37,991 nucleotides of DNA from Mogibacterium sp. (GTDB taxonomy: Bacteria; Bacillota; Clostridia; Peptostreptococcales; Anaerovoracaceae): assembly GCA_017434025.1 (NCBI GenBank), contig JAFRGC010000079.1:1-37991 (forward strand), written 5' to 3'. Every line of letters starts with the position of its first letter. Positions within the stretch are counted from its first letter, which is position 1. A program made the position numbers and the translations under genes. This document shows positions 1 through 7,573 of this stretch, one piece after another. The notes below the pieces were generated by a model. The model did not search any database. It saw only the letters and a list, made by a program, of their open reading frames with translations, and had not been told where the DNA came from.

Positions 1-1
1 A

Positions 2-97
2 GATAAATACATACGTTATTACAACCAGAAGCGCAGCAAAGCATCCCTCGGTTACCGAAGTCCCATTGAATACCGAAAGCAGATGCTCGCTGCATAG
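2..97 (+). CDS. IS3-family transposase OrfB, C-terminal fragment
   Basis: Frame 2 is open from the window edge to a TAG stop at 95-97 and encodes 31 residues. The stretch YYNQKRSKASLGYRSPIEYR is the characteristic C-terminal end of IS3/IS150-group OrfB transposases (integrase-core DDE enzymes), where the consensus is YN..R.H..LGY.SP..Y. The DDE residues lie upstream of the window, so activity cannot be judged. The fragment is missing only because of the window edge. There is no sign of a frameshift in what is visible. Confidence 0.8.
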   Translation, partial: DKYIRYYNQKRSKASLGYRSPIEYRKQMLAA

Positions 98-101
98 AAA
101 A

Positions 102-126
102 ACTCCAGCGATTTTCTCGCTGGAGT
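102..126. terminator. Hairpin after the transposase and lpdA ends
   Basis: ACTCCAGCGA (102-111) pairs perfectly with TCGCTGGAGT (117-126) around a 5-nt loop. On the plus strand it follows the transposase stop by 4 nt and is followed by AAAAGT, not a T-run. Read on the minus strand it is followed by TTTTTCTATG, so it resembles an intrinsic terminator for transcripts leaving lpdA. It may also simply be part of the insertion sequence end. Confidence 0.5.
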
Positions 127-160
127 AAAAGTCTAACTTTTGGGGGTCACCTCACCGTCC

Positions 161-182
161 CCTGTCTCCTTCCTGTCTCCTT
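161..182. repeat. 11-bp tandem duplication at the IS/lpdA junction
   Basis: CCTGTCTCCTT occurs twice, head to tail (161-171 and 172-182). A related TGCTGTCTCC lies 20 bp further on inside the end of lpdA. It may be slippage or a remnant of the insertion event next to it. Confidence 0.6.
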
Positions 183-191
183 TGTGAACTG

Positions 192-1568
192 TTACAGTCT
201 TGCTGTCTCCATGATCGCTTCTACGAATGATGGATGCGGATGGATGATATTCGCTACTTCTTCGAGTGTCATGCCTTTGCCGATTGCAACAGCAAGCTCT
301 CCGATGAGATCGGAAGCTCTGCCGCACAGCAGATGAGCGCCGATGAGTTTGTGGTCGTCAGCTCTTGCTATCAGCTTGACGAAGCCTCTGTCGAGTCCGG
401 CGATGATCGTTTTGCCGTTAGCGGACATCGGGTACTTCTTGGAAACTACGTCGATTCCTGCTGCTTTGGCCTCATCAGCCGTCAATCCTACTACCGCGAT
501 CTCCGGATCTGTGTAGATGCAGCTAGGTACTGTTTCCATGTTGATGGTTGCTTCATTACCGTTCATCAGAGCAACTGCGCTGCGGCCCTCTGCTGCTGCA
601 ACGTGTGCGAGCTGTACTCCGCCAATGCAGTCTCCGATAGCGTAGATGCTCGGAACAACTGTCTTGTACTCATCGTCAACTTTGATGAAGCCCTTAGCAT
701 CCTTGAGGTCAGGATACTTCGCAAGGAACTCTTCGCTGAATACGCCTGCAGTGTTCGGCCTTCTGCCTACACAGAGAAGAACCTTATCGGCAGGGATCGA
801 AAGTTCCTCGCCCTTCTTATTGGTAAGGAACACCAGAAGCTTGTCGCCGTCCTTCTCGATCTTCGTGACCGGAGAGTTTACATGTACGGTAACGCCCTTC
901 TTCTCGAGGGTCATCTTGATGCTGCGGCCGATCTCCTTGTCGATGATAGGGAGCAGTCTGTCAAGACCTTCGATAACAGTTACATGATCGCCGAGGTCAG
1001 CATAGATCGTAGCAAACTCAATACCGATAACGCCGCCACCGATGATGACGAATTCAGGGATCTCTTCTCCGCCCATATTGATGAGCTCTGTGCTGTCGAT
1101 AACGCCAGGAAGGTCTTTGCCCGGAATAGGCGGCATGAACGGATCCGAGCCAGTAGCTACCATGATCCTTTCGGCTGTGACCACATCATCACCAACCTTC
1201 ACTTCATGCTCACCGACAACAGTCGCATGTCCGAAAATCGTATCTATCTTCTTCTTATTGAGCAGCCCTGTGATGCCGTTCCTGAGAGTATCGAGAACTT
1301 CGTCTTTCCTCTGTCCGATCCTTGCGCGGTTAGCTCTGAGGCCTTCCACCTCAACGCCGAGTTCTGCGCCATTTGCAGCATCACGATAAACATCGGATGA
1401 ATGCATGAGAGCTTTCGTAGGGATACAGCCACGGTTGAGGCAGGTTCCGCCGACGCGGTCCTTCTCAACGATCGCTACCTTCATGCCATGCTCCTGAGCA
1501 AAGAAAGCTGCCTCATATCCGCCAGGGCCGGCGCCGATGATCAAAAGGTCATACTGATAGTCACTCAT
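192..1568 (-). CDS. lpdA: Dihydrolipoyl dehydrogenase (E3)
   Basis: This FAD enzyme reoxidises dihydrolipoyl groups on lipoyl-carrier proteins with NAD+, serving 2-oxoacid dehydrogenase complexes or the glycine cleavage system. The 458 residues match the family's usual length. Visible landmarks are the N-terminal FAD fold GAGPGGYEA (12-20), the redox disulfide in GGTCLNRGCIPTK (C43, C48), a second nucleotide fold GGGVIGIE near 178, the IYAIGDC flavin motif near 310, and the C-terminal HPHPSFVE with the catalytic pair H445/E450. The start follows AGAAAGGT with good spacing. lplA lies just upstream on the same strand and could supply the lipoyl modification. No E1, E2 or glycine-cleavage genes are in the window, so its partner complex is unknown. 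Confidence 0.95.
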   Translation of the reverse strand: MSDYQYDLLIIGAGPGGYEAAFFAQEHGMKVAIVEKDRVGGTCLNRGCIPTKALMHSSDVYRDAANGAELGVEVEGLRANRARIGQRKDEVLDTLRNGITGLLNKKKIDTIFGHATVVGEHEVKVGDDVVTAERIMVATGSDPFMPPIPGKDLPGVIDSTELINMGGEEIPEFVIIGGGVIGIEFATIYADLGDHVTVIEGLDRLLPIIDKEIGRSIKMTLEKKGVTVHVNSPVTKIEKDGDKLLVFLTNKKGEELSIPADKVLLCVGRRPNTAGVFSEEFLAKYPDLKDAKGFIKVDDEYKTVVPSIYAIGDCIGGVQLAHVAAAEGRSAVALMNGNEATINMETVPSCIYTDPEIAVVGLTADEAKAAGIDVVSKKYPMSANGKTIIAGLDRGFVKLIARADDHKLIGAHLLCGRASDLIGELAVAIGKGMTLEEVANIIHPHPSFVEAIMETARL

Positions 1569-1597
1569 AATTGATCTTACCTTTCTTGATTGATTGC

Positions 1598-1613
1598 AGT
1601 CTCTGCAGAGACT
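1598..1613. promoter_or_regulatory. Perfect 16-bp palindrome before lpdA
   Basis: AGTCTCTGCAGAGACT is fully self-complementary and lies 30 bp upstream of the lpdA start. A second small hairpin (CCGGC-GCGA-GCCGG type, about 1647-1660) lies between it and lplA. Either an operator or an mRNA structure is possible. No known regulator site is recognised. Confidence 0.4.
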
Positions 1614-1685
1614 CCAGGGGAAAATGGGTTAATATCTATATCGCTACCGGCTCGCGCCGGATAACTACCGTGTTATACCGGAATT

Positions 1686-2684
1686 CTATTCTATTGATGA
1701 AGCGATCAGATTGATGATCTCGTACGCTATTGCTGATACCCCCTGCGGGAGTTTGAGCTGTGATACATCACCGGCATCATATCTGCAGCCTGTCAGCAGT
1801 TCCTCGATAACCGGGAAAGTCTCCGTCTCAAGGGAATCAGAGTAGATCCTGCAGGTGTCGATGTATTCGCCCTTCATCGCGAGCTGGATCTCAACACCGC
1901 CCCAGTCAAAGCGGTGCTCGATCTCCTTGCTGAACGCGATCCTGGTTCCGAGACGCCATTCCTCGGAAGTGTACTTGTCGATCAGTTCCTGCGGGATCGA
2001 CGGCAGTTCTCGTTCTTCCACGGTCCCGCCTCTGCCGCAGTACTCTCTCTCAGCTGCTCTGACCAAAGCGTCCTGCATCGCCGCTATCATCTCGGCATCG
2101 CTCGCTCCCGGCATCCTGTCTCCCAGATAGTCCGCGAGATTGACGACTCTCGACCGTACGGAAGCTACGCCTTTCGATTTGAGTTTGGCTTCTGACACTC
2201 TGAGATATTTCGTCATGTCTTCCGGCACGACATTCATCATGATCGTTCCGTGGTGATAATTGAATCCTCGGGAAGAGAAGTATGCATGGCCGGAGAACTT
2301 CCTGCCGTCGACAGTCAGATCATTCCTGCCGGTTTTCTCGGCTTTGATGCCCATGAGTCTGCACGCCAGAAGGATCACGTCGGTCTGTCTGGTGATATCG
2401 AAGAGTCCGTCGCGCGCAGCGAAAGTGAAATTGAGATTGCCCATGTCGTGATAGACAGCACCGCCGCCGGACATCCTGCGCGCAAGATACGCGCCGTCTG
2501 CCTTGATCTTCTCCACATGGCACTCTCTCCAAGGGTTCTGATTCTTGCCGATGACCACAGTGTGAGCATTCTGCCACAGGAAAAGCACCATCTCGTCTTC
2601 CTCTGCATGGAAAGTGAGATATTCTTCCGCAGCGAGATTGTCATATGGAACTGTATTGCCGGTCCTGAATATCGTGAGCTTCAT
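1686..2684 (-). CDS. lplA: Lipoate-protein ligase A
   Basis: This enzyme activates free lipoate with ATP and attaches it to the lysine of lipoyl domains (scavenging route). The start is placed at 2684 (332 aa, MKLTIFRTGN), not at an in-frame ATG 39 bp upstream, because GAGGGA sits 7 nt before it and the family begins there. The lipoate-binding signature RRMSGGGAVYHDMGN spans residues 69-83, and the catalytic lysine is in DGRKFSGHA (K129). Residues from about 250 form the small C-terminal accessory domain of two-domain LplA enzymes. It begins 4 bp after the stop of the upstream membrane-protein gene, so the two are probably co-transcribed, with lpdA downstream. Confidence 0.93.
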   Translation of the reverse strand: MKLTIFRTGNTVPYDNLAAEEYLTFHAEEDEMVLFLWQNAHTVVIGKNQNPWRECHVEKIKADGAYLARRMSGGGAVYHDMGNLNFTFAARDGLFDITRQTDVILLACRLMGIKAEKTGRNDLTVDGRKFSGHAYFSSRGFNYHHGTIMMNVVPEDMTKYLRVSEAKLKSKGVASVRSRVVNLADYLGDRMPGASDAEMIAAMQDALVRAAEREYCGRGGTVEERELPSIPQELIDKYTSEEWRLGTRIAFSKEIEHRFDWGGVEIQLAMKGEYIDTCRIYSDSLETETFPVIEELLTGCRYDAGDVSQLKLPQGVSAIAYEIINLIASSIE

Positions 2685-2688
2685 ATCA

Positions 2689-3333
2689 CTATCCCTCAGT
2701 GTTGCCGTAAGCCGGAAGGACACCTTCCTCTATGGCCTCCGTTTCAGCTTCATCGGTCTGCTCTTTGCTCGCTTCGGATGCTTCTGTCTGCTCTTCTTCA
2801 AGCTCATCAGGTTCAGCAGGTTCTTCTGTTGCAGGTTCCGGATCAAGGATCGACGGGTCGAACGGTACTGGCTTAGGATCATTCGACTTGCGGAACTTCT
2901 GTCCGTAGTACTCCAGATCGCCGTCTTTGTCGACTTTGATCTCCGCCATCCAGCGGCATTTGATGACTCCGTGGCGGTAATCCCATTCCTCGACAGTATC
3001 TTCGTATACAGAATCATCGTATTCGCTGTATCCGTATCTCTGGGCAAAGTCGAGATCGTAGTGGCTCCTCTCGTAATATGTCAGTGTGACATCATCGCCA
3101 ATGATCTCGAAATCCTCTGCGTAGTCGGTCTCAAAACGCCCCTGCAGAGCTGCTCTCATCTCTTCGACAGATCCGTAAGTCGTCCGGGTCATGTGGACCG
3201 TCAGAAAATTGATAATGAAATACAGCGCAGCAATTACAAGGACCACAGCTCCCAATACCAGCCATCTCCTGTTCTTGCGTTTGATCTGCCATTCAGTTGC
3301 CCATGCCTGAGCATCTCTTCTGTCCTGATCCAT
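2689..3333 (-). CDS. Single-pass membrane protein with acidic tail, unknown function
   Basis: The family of this 214-residue protein is not recognised. The N-terminus is polar and basic (KRKNRR near 18-23), followed by one strong membrane segment (about 25-45, WLVLGAVVLVIAALYFIINF). The topology should place the rest outside the cell. Residues 50-155 are rich in Asp, Glu and Tyr and may form one small domain. The last 55 residues are a low-complexity Pro/Glu/Thr/Ala tail (PATEEPAEPDELEEE and on), likely disordered. The start follows AGAGG. The gene ends 4 bp before the lplA start, which suggests one transcript, but nothing in the sequence ties it to lipoate metabolism. Confidence 0.75.
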   Translation of the reverse strand: MDQDRRDAQAWATEWQIKRKNRRWLVLGAVVLVIAALYFIINFLTVHMTRTTYGSVEEMRAALQGRFETDYAEDFEIIGDDVTLTYYERSHYDLDFAQRYGYSEYDDSVYEDTVEEWDYRHGVIKCRWMAEIKVDKDGDLEYYGQKFRKSNDPKPVPFDPSILDPEPATEEPAEPDELEEEQTEASEASKEQTDEAETEAIEEGVLPAYGNTEG

Positions 3334-3374
3334 CTTCTTATAACCTCTTCTCTCTGATCATTCCACCTTTTATT

Positions 3375-4562
3375 CTACCAACATTCACGATATATCTCAA
3401 GAATCTCCTGCGTTGTCATCGGCCTGAATGCACCGCCGGAAATGAAACACGACTCCGCGATCTCCGGCAGCAGTTCTTTCTCCTTCTCGCCAAATCCTAG
3501 TTCGCGCATTGTCGTAGGCAGTCCGGCTTCACGGATGAGCGCTGCAAGTGCATCGATGCCCGCCAACGCGAGATCCTCGTCGCTCGCATAGTCATTTCTG
3601 TCGAGTTCCCAGACGTTCTTCGCCCAGCTGACGAACTTGCCCAGTCCGTCTCTGTAAATATGTCTGTAGTAGACCGGATGGAGCACCGCAAGGCCTTCTC
3701 CGTGATTGCAGTTGGTGTACGCGGACAGCTGGTGTTCCATGTTGTGTGCTTCGAAATCCTTGGATTTGCCGGTCTTGATGATGCGGTTCTCTGCCAGGGA
3801 AGCGGTCCACATGATATTGCTCCTGGCCTGTATGTCCTGCGGATCGGCAAGCGCAGCCCTGAAATCTCTGATCAATCCGCGCATCAGTCCTTCTGCTACA
3901 TCGTCAGCAGGGTTCCCTTCCACAGACCAGCTGAAATAAGTCTCCATGATGTGCGAGAGTATATCGAAAGTCCCTGCCCTGAGCTGTCTCAGCGGCATCG
4001 TAAGCGTATATGCAGGGTCCATCAGCGCAAATACCGGATTCACCTCCGCATAATCCCGGTCAGTCTTGATCCTGGTCTCTTCATTGGTCAACACCGCGCA
4101 TCCGTTGACCTCGCTTCCTGTAGCCGGCATCGTGACGACAACACCGCACGGAAGGACCTCATGCGTCATCGGTTTGCCTTCCATCCAGAAATCCTGCCAC
4201 GCATCGCCGTCATATTTCGCCTGAACAGAGATCGCTTTGCAGCAGTCCATGACCGAGCCGCCGCCGATCGCAATGATGAGCGAGACATTCTCGCGTCTTG
4301 CAAGCTCTGCACCTTCGAGCATTTTGGCCAGTGTAGGATTGGACATGATCCCGCTGAACTCGATGATCCTGCAGCCTGTCTGTTCCAATACCCTGATGAC
4401 ATCGTCATACGCGCCGTTCTTCTTGGCTGAGCCGCCGCCGTATCCGACCATCACAGTCCCGCCCGGCTCAACATATTCTCTGACGAAACCTTCCAGTTCC
4501 CGGGCTACACAGCCCTTACCGAACCGTACCTTCGTCCTGCATTCCCAATTGAAATTCTCCAT
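3375..4562 (-). CDS. Iron-containing alcohol dehydrogenase (YqhD/BdhA type)
   Basis: This is a group III metal-dependent alcohol dehydrogenase that reduces aldehydes such as butyraldehyde to alcohols with NAD(P)H. The 395 residues are typical. The nucleotide motif GGGSVMDCCKA spans 100-110. The metal ligands align with E. coli YqhD (D194, H198, H267, H281) at a constant offset of six: D200, H204, H273 and H287 (in CNHGEGLA). The YGGGSAKKNG stretch (41-50) fits the BdhA/YqhD branch. The start follows AGAGGGG. It is separated from the upstream DUF937 gene by a terminator and so is probably its own unit. The natural substrate cannot be assigned. Confidence 0.92.
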   Translation of the reverse strand: MENFNWECRTKVRFGKGCVARELEGFVREYVEPGGTVMVGYGGGSAKKNGAYDDVIRVLEQTGCRIIEFSGIMSNPTLAKMLEGAELARRENVSLIIAIGGGSVMDCCKAISVQAKYDGDAWQDFWMEGKPMTHEVLPCGVVVTMPATGSEVNGCAVLTNEETRIKTDRDYAEVNPVFALMDPAYTLTMPLRQLRAGTFDILSHIMETYFSWSVEGNPADDVAEGLMRGLIRDFRAALADPQDIQARSNIMWTASLAENRIIKTGKSKDFEAHNMEHQLSAYTNCNHGEGLAVLHPVYYRHIYRDGLGKFVSWAKNVWELDRNDYASDEDLALAGIDALAALIREAGLPTTMRELGFGEKEKELLPEIAESCFISGGAFRPMTTQEILEIYRECW

Positions 4563-4589
4563 AACCGCCCCTCTTCTTATCTGGAAAAA

Positions 4590-4616
4590 AAGATGTCACA
4601 TATGAAGTGACATCTT
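4590..4616 (-). terminator. Rho-independent terminator of the DUF937 gene
   Basis: On the minus strand AAGATGTCAC pairs with GTGACATCTT around a 7-nt loop, followed by a run of T residues (complement of 4584-4590). It lies about 40 bp after the DUF937 stop and just before the alcohol dehydrogenase start. Confidence 0.85.
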
Positions 4617-4658
4617 AGTGTTTGCTGTGCTGATATAACGACAAGCATGCATCTAATG

Positions 4659-5174
4659 CTATTTCATGAGCAGCTTAGCGAGCTTGAGAACATCAGTTGC
4701 ATCAACTCCGTCCAGAAGTCCGCCTACTACGCTGAGCATATCGTCAGAACCGCGTGTCTTAGCTGTTGTCTTAGCTGTGCTGCCCATCTTGGACATCAGG
4801 AGCGGTGCCAGAATAGCCATGATCTTGAGAATTGTCTTAGTATCAATTCCGCTCTTCTTCTTAGCCTTGGCAGCTACTTCTTCCTGCTGAGCTCCGAGCA
4901 GGTGCTTTACGATCTTAGCGCCGTCATCTGTATCAACGGTCTTGAGGAACTTCGTTACATCGCTGGTATCCTGCTTGCCGTGATCGCTGAGCGCCTGCAG
5001 GAAGCCCTGCTGTGTCGACTTGTTGGTTGCCTGTCCCTGCATTCCCTTGAGAAGCATCGGCAGTACATCTTCCATGACAGCAACTGCGTCATTTACAGAA
5101 AGTCCGGTCTGATTGCTGACTTCCTCTGCTGCGCCATTGCTGAGCATCATCCTGAGAACATCATTCATATCCAT
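4659..5174 (-). CDS. DUF937 family protein
   Basis: The 171 residues resemble the DUF937 (YidB-like) family, whose function is unknown. The protein is mostly helical. It has an N-terminal segment built on MDMNDVLRMMLSNGAAEEVSNQTG, a central GFLQALSDHGKQDTSDVTKFL region (56-77), a conserved GAKIVKHLLG (85-94), a hydrophobic helix KIMAILAPLLMSKMG (about 117-131) and a C-terminal GGLLDGVD. No signal peptide or catalytic motif is seen. It sits between its own promoter (5234-5263) and its own terminator, so it is a single-gene unit. Confidence 0.8.
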   Translation of the reverse strand: MDMNDVLRMMLSNGAAEEVSNQTGLSVNDAVAVMEDVLPMLLKGMQGQATNKSTQQGFLQALSDHGKQDTSDVTKFLKTVDTDDGAKIVKHLLGAQQEEVAAKAKKKSGIDTKTILKIMAILAPLLMSKMGSTAKTTAKTRGSDDMLSVVGGLLDGVDATDVLKLAKLLMK

Positions 5175-5233
5175 GTGATCTATCCTCCTTCTCTGATCAT
5201 ATTGATCAGGCAGTCATCTACGATTACTATTAA

Positions 5234-5263
5234 ATTTTACTCGTACAGCACGCGCTGTGTCAA
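5234..5263 (-). promoter_or_regulatory. Sigma-A type promoter of the DUF937 gene
   Basis: Minus strand: TTGACA (5263-5258), 18-bp spacer, TAAAAT (5239-5234). The spacer holds a short inverted repeat, ACAGC/GCTGT (5245-5258), that could be an operator. Confidence 0.65.
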
Positions 5264-5272
5264 GAAAATGCG

Positions 5273-5734
5273 CTATTCGCGGACTACCGCGACACCGCAT
5301 TCGCGCTCCATGATCTTAGCAAACGATTTGACGCAAGTATGTACTATCCCTGTGCAGAATTTCTTGCGCTCAGGGTCCGTAAACTCATAATCATGGATGA
5401 GTTCCGGGCAGATGCTGCTGACATATTCCTTAGCGACATCATCGTTCAGTTCTCTGACCAGATCGATGCATTTGCGGAAAGCCGGATCGCCTTTGACCGT
5501 CCTGCCGAAAACTTTGCCGAGGCACATCGTAGCGCCTGCAACTGCCCCGCACACATTGCCGCCGTCACCAAATCCATACGGAAAACCAGTCGACAGTGCT
5601 ATCGCTTCTTCTCCGATACCAAGCTCGTAGTGTCTGTTGAGCACTTCGAGCACCGACTCGGAGCACATGAATCCTGTTGTGAAATTCTCAGTCGCATCAC
5701 TGAGCATTTTGTTCAGATTGACTTCCTTGACCAT
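5273..5734 (-). CDS. C_GCAxxG_C_C family redox protein
   Basis: This small cysteine-rich protein (153 aa) has the family signature: an early CSES (C24), the CGAVAGATMCLG block (C62, C71), and later cysteines C89, C109, C127, C134 and C146. Members are thought to bind redox cofactors or metal, but no reaction is established. The start follows GGAGG. It begins 25 bp after the prmA stop and is probably expressed with it. No membrane segment or signal peptide is seen. Confidence 0.85.
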   Translation of the reverse strand: MVKEVNLNKMLSDATENFTTGFMCSESVLEVLNRHYELGIGEEAIALSTGFPYGFGDGGNVCGAVAGATMCLGKVFGRTVKGDPAFRKCIDLVRELNDDVAKEYVSSICPELIHDYEFTDPERKKFCTGIVHTCVKSFAKIMERECGVAVVRE

Positions 5735-5759
5735 CTTATCCTCCTGTTGCTCTATCTGC

Positions 5760-6731
5760 CTATCGCTTTTCAGCGACTATCGCACGCCATTCACCGTCAC
5801 GCAGAATGTCCAGTATCCGGAAGCCTTCCGCCTCGATCGCTTCTCTGCATACGTCTTCTTTGATATCCAGTATACCGGAAGTGATATATTTCCCGCCCGG
5901 TCTGAGGTGTTTTCTGACTGCCGATGTGAGCCGGATCACCAGGTCTGCCATCAGATTGGCGACCACAATGTCTGCCTCATAATCGACGCCTTCTGTCAGG
6001 TCTCCGTACTGTGCCGTTATCTTCTCCTCGAGACCATTGTGGCGGATATTTTCCTCTGCAACTCTTACTGCGTCCGGATCGATATCTATCCCCAGACATT
6101 CATCGGCTCCGAGCAGCGCAGCAGCGATTGCCAGGATACCGGTACCGCACCCTACATCCAGTACTTTGATTTCCGGCTTGCATCCCCGGCCGGTTTCCTG
6201 CGCATCATCCTTTCCCAGGATCCGCTCCAGCGCCTTGATACACATCGATGTCGTCTCATGAAGACCACTGCCGAACGCCATTCCCGGATCCATCTCTATC
6301 ACGAGATCTTTCTCCGTCGGTTCGTATTCTTCCCAGCTGGGTTTGACTACGATCCGCTCTCCCACACGGGTAGGTTTGAAGTGCTCCTGCCATCTGTAAA
6401 GCCACTCACTGTCGTCCTCAGTCTCCGTTGAGAGGAATTCAATGTCGCTGTTATCGGCAGCGTCTCTCAACAGCGCCTCTGCATTGGCAAGCTCGCTCAT
6501 GCCTTGCTCATCACTGCCAAAATACAGTGTGATCTCCGGCTGCCTGTCCATGTCTGCCGTAAGTTCGTCACTGATGTAATCATACCTGTATGTATCAGGG
6601 TGTGCCAGAATATCTCTGACGTCATCCGGATCATCTATCATCATGGATGTATACCCATGATCGATCAGCAGCGCCTCGATCTTCTCGAGGTCACTTCTTT
6701 CAACGCGGATCTTGAGTTCTCTGTACTTCAT
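5760..6731 (-). CDS. prmA: Ribosomal protein L11 methyltransferase
   Basis: This SAM-dependent enzyme trimethylates ribosomal protein L11. The length (323 aa) is slightly above the usual 290-315, owing to a longer loop near 170-188. The N-terminal L11-recognition domain (1-65) leads to a linker and then the methyltransferase core with DPGMAFGSGLHETT (148-161), SAM motif I VLDVGCGTG (190-198), acidic motif GIDIDPDAV, and ANLMADLV (258-265), all in the order seen in PrmA. The start follows AGGAG. It is divergent from the TetR gene and is followed by the C_GCAxxG gene. Confidence 0.94.
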   Translation of the reverse strand: MKYRELKIRVERSDLEKIEALLIDHGYTSMMIDDPDDVRDILAHPDTYRYDYISDELTADMDRQPEITLYFGSDEQGMSELANAEALLRDAADNSDIEFLSTETEDDSEWLYRWQEHFKPTRVGERIVVKPSWEEYEPTEKDLVIEMDPGMAFGSGLHETTSMCIKALERILGKDDAQETGRGCKPEIKVLDVGCGTGILAIAAALLGADECLGIDIDPDAVRVAEENIRHNGLEEKITAQYGDLTEGVDYEADIVVANLMADLVIRLTSAVRKHLRPGGKYITSGILDIKEDVCREAIEAEGFRILDILRDGEWRAIVAEKR

Positions 6732-6848
6732 GCCTAAACGCTCCTACATCAGTGATTTCATATATATAATAGCACAATCATGTATTGAAAACTTGACTGC
6801 TGTTAGCTCTGATGTTAATCTTTTTTATTATGGAGGGAACAAGGGACG

Positions 6849-7481
6849 ATGGGAAAGATAGAACAGAACAAGAAACAGAAGAGAACCAGTCTGCTGTTCA
6901 GTGCATATGAGCTGTTCACAACGATCGGGTTCGACAAGACGACGATACGGGATATCGCCAGTAGAGCGGGCGTTGCAAAGGGAACTTTCTATCTGTATTT
7001 TGACGACAAATATTCTCTCCGGGATCAGCTGATCAGACATATTGCGAGCCAGCTGCTCATCAGCGCCTGCGCAAGCATGGAAGAATATGCCGCTCAGCAG
7101 GCGGAGCCTATCACAGTGCCGGACAAGTTTGTCTACATCATTGATTATCTGATCGACCGCGCCGATGAGAACCGTCCGATCCTCAAGCTGATCAACAAAG
7201 ATCTTTCATGGTGCCTGTTCACGGATGACATCTATGCGGCAGCTCCAGGCAGAATTGACGAGCCCGGCAGCATTGATTTTGTATCGTATATCCTCAACAT
7301 GCTGGAGGCAGATCATGTTGAGATCCGTGACCTCAGACTTCTGATGTTCACACTTATCGATATGATAAACAGTACTGTCTATGATGCGGTGCTTTTCGGC
7401 GAACCGGTAGGGATCGAGGAGTACAAGCCTTACCTCAATAGATGCATCAGACTGCTGGTCAATGACGCTATCGAAGAGTAG
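6849..7481 (+). CDS. TetR/AcrR family transcriptional regulator
   Basis: This is a one-component repressor of 210 residues. The N-terminal helix-turn-helix covers about 14-60: FTTIGFDKTTIRDIASRAGVAKGTFYLYF is in full agreement with the TetR DNA-binding consensus (…T…IA..AGVs.GtfY.YF.dK..L). The remainder is the variable ligand-binding and dimerisation domain, so its inducer is unknown. The start follows GGAGGGAACAAGGGA. It is transcribed away from prmA and ends at a bidirectional terminator shared with tyrS. No transporter or enzyme target lies next to it on the same strand. Confidence 0.9.
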   Translation: MGKIEQNKKQKRTSLLFSAYELFTTIGFDKTTIRDIASRAGVAKGTFYLYFDDKYSLRDQLIRHIASQLLISACASMEEYAAQQAEPITVPDKFVYIIDYLIDRADENRPILKLINKDLSWCLFTDDIYAAAPGRIDEPGSIDFVSYILNMLEADHVEIRDLRLLMFTLIDMINSTVYDAVLFGEPVGIEEYKPYLNRCIRLLVNDAIEE

Positions 7482-7502
7482 ACACGTACTAACGGAAGCA
7501 TG

Positions 7503-7543
7503 AAAAGACGCATCTTCGCTGATATTGCAAAGATGCGTCTTTT
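7503..7543. terminator. Bidirectional terminator between tetR and tyrS
   Basis: AAAAGACGCATCTT (7503-7516) pairs perfectly with AAGATGCGTCTTTT (7530-7543), with T-runs on both strands. It lies between two convergent genes. Confidence 0.9.
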
Positions 7544-7573
7544 TGATTTCTATCCGTAACGACCGTTATCGCT

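Larger units (their letters stand above)
1..154 (+). mobile_element. Right end of an IS3-family insertion sequence (partial)
   Basis: The window opens inside the transposase of an IS3-family element, and its 3' flank runs on to about 154. After the transposase stop there is a perfect 10-bp hairpin (102-111 with 117-126), then a G-rich stretch, TTTTGGGGGTCAC, of the kind often seen at IS3-family ends, followed by CTCA at 151-154. The exact tip is inferred, because the left end and target duplication lie outside the window. The element points toward lpdA, whose stop codon is less than 40 bp away. Confidence 0.7.

Noticed and set aside
234-1400. Long open frames on the strand opposite lpdA, and similar frames opposite htpG, tyrS, argJ and the MocR fusion
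   Set aside because: They are shadows caused by codon bias of the real genes; no ribosome sites or family motifs.
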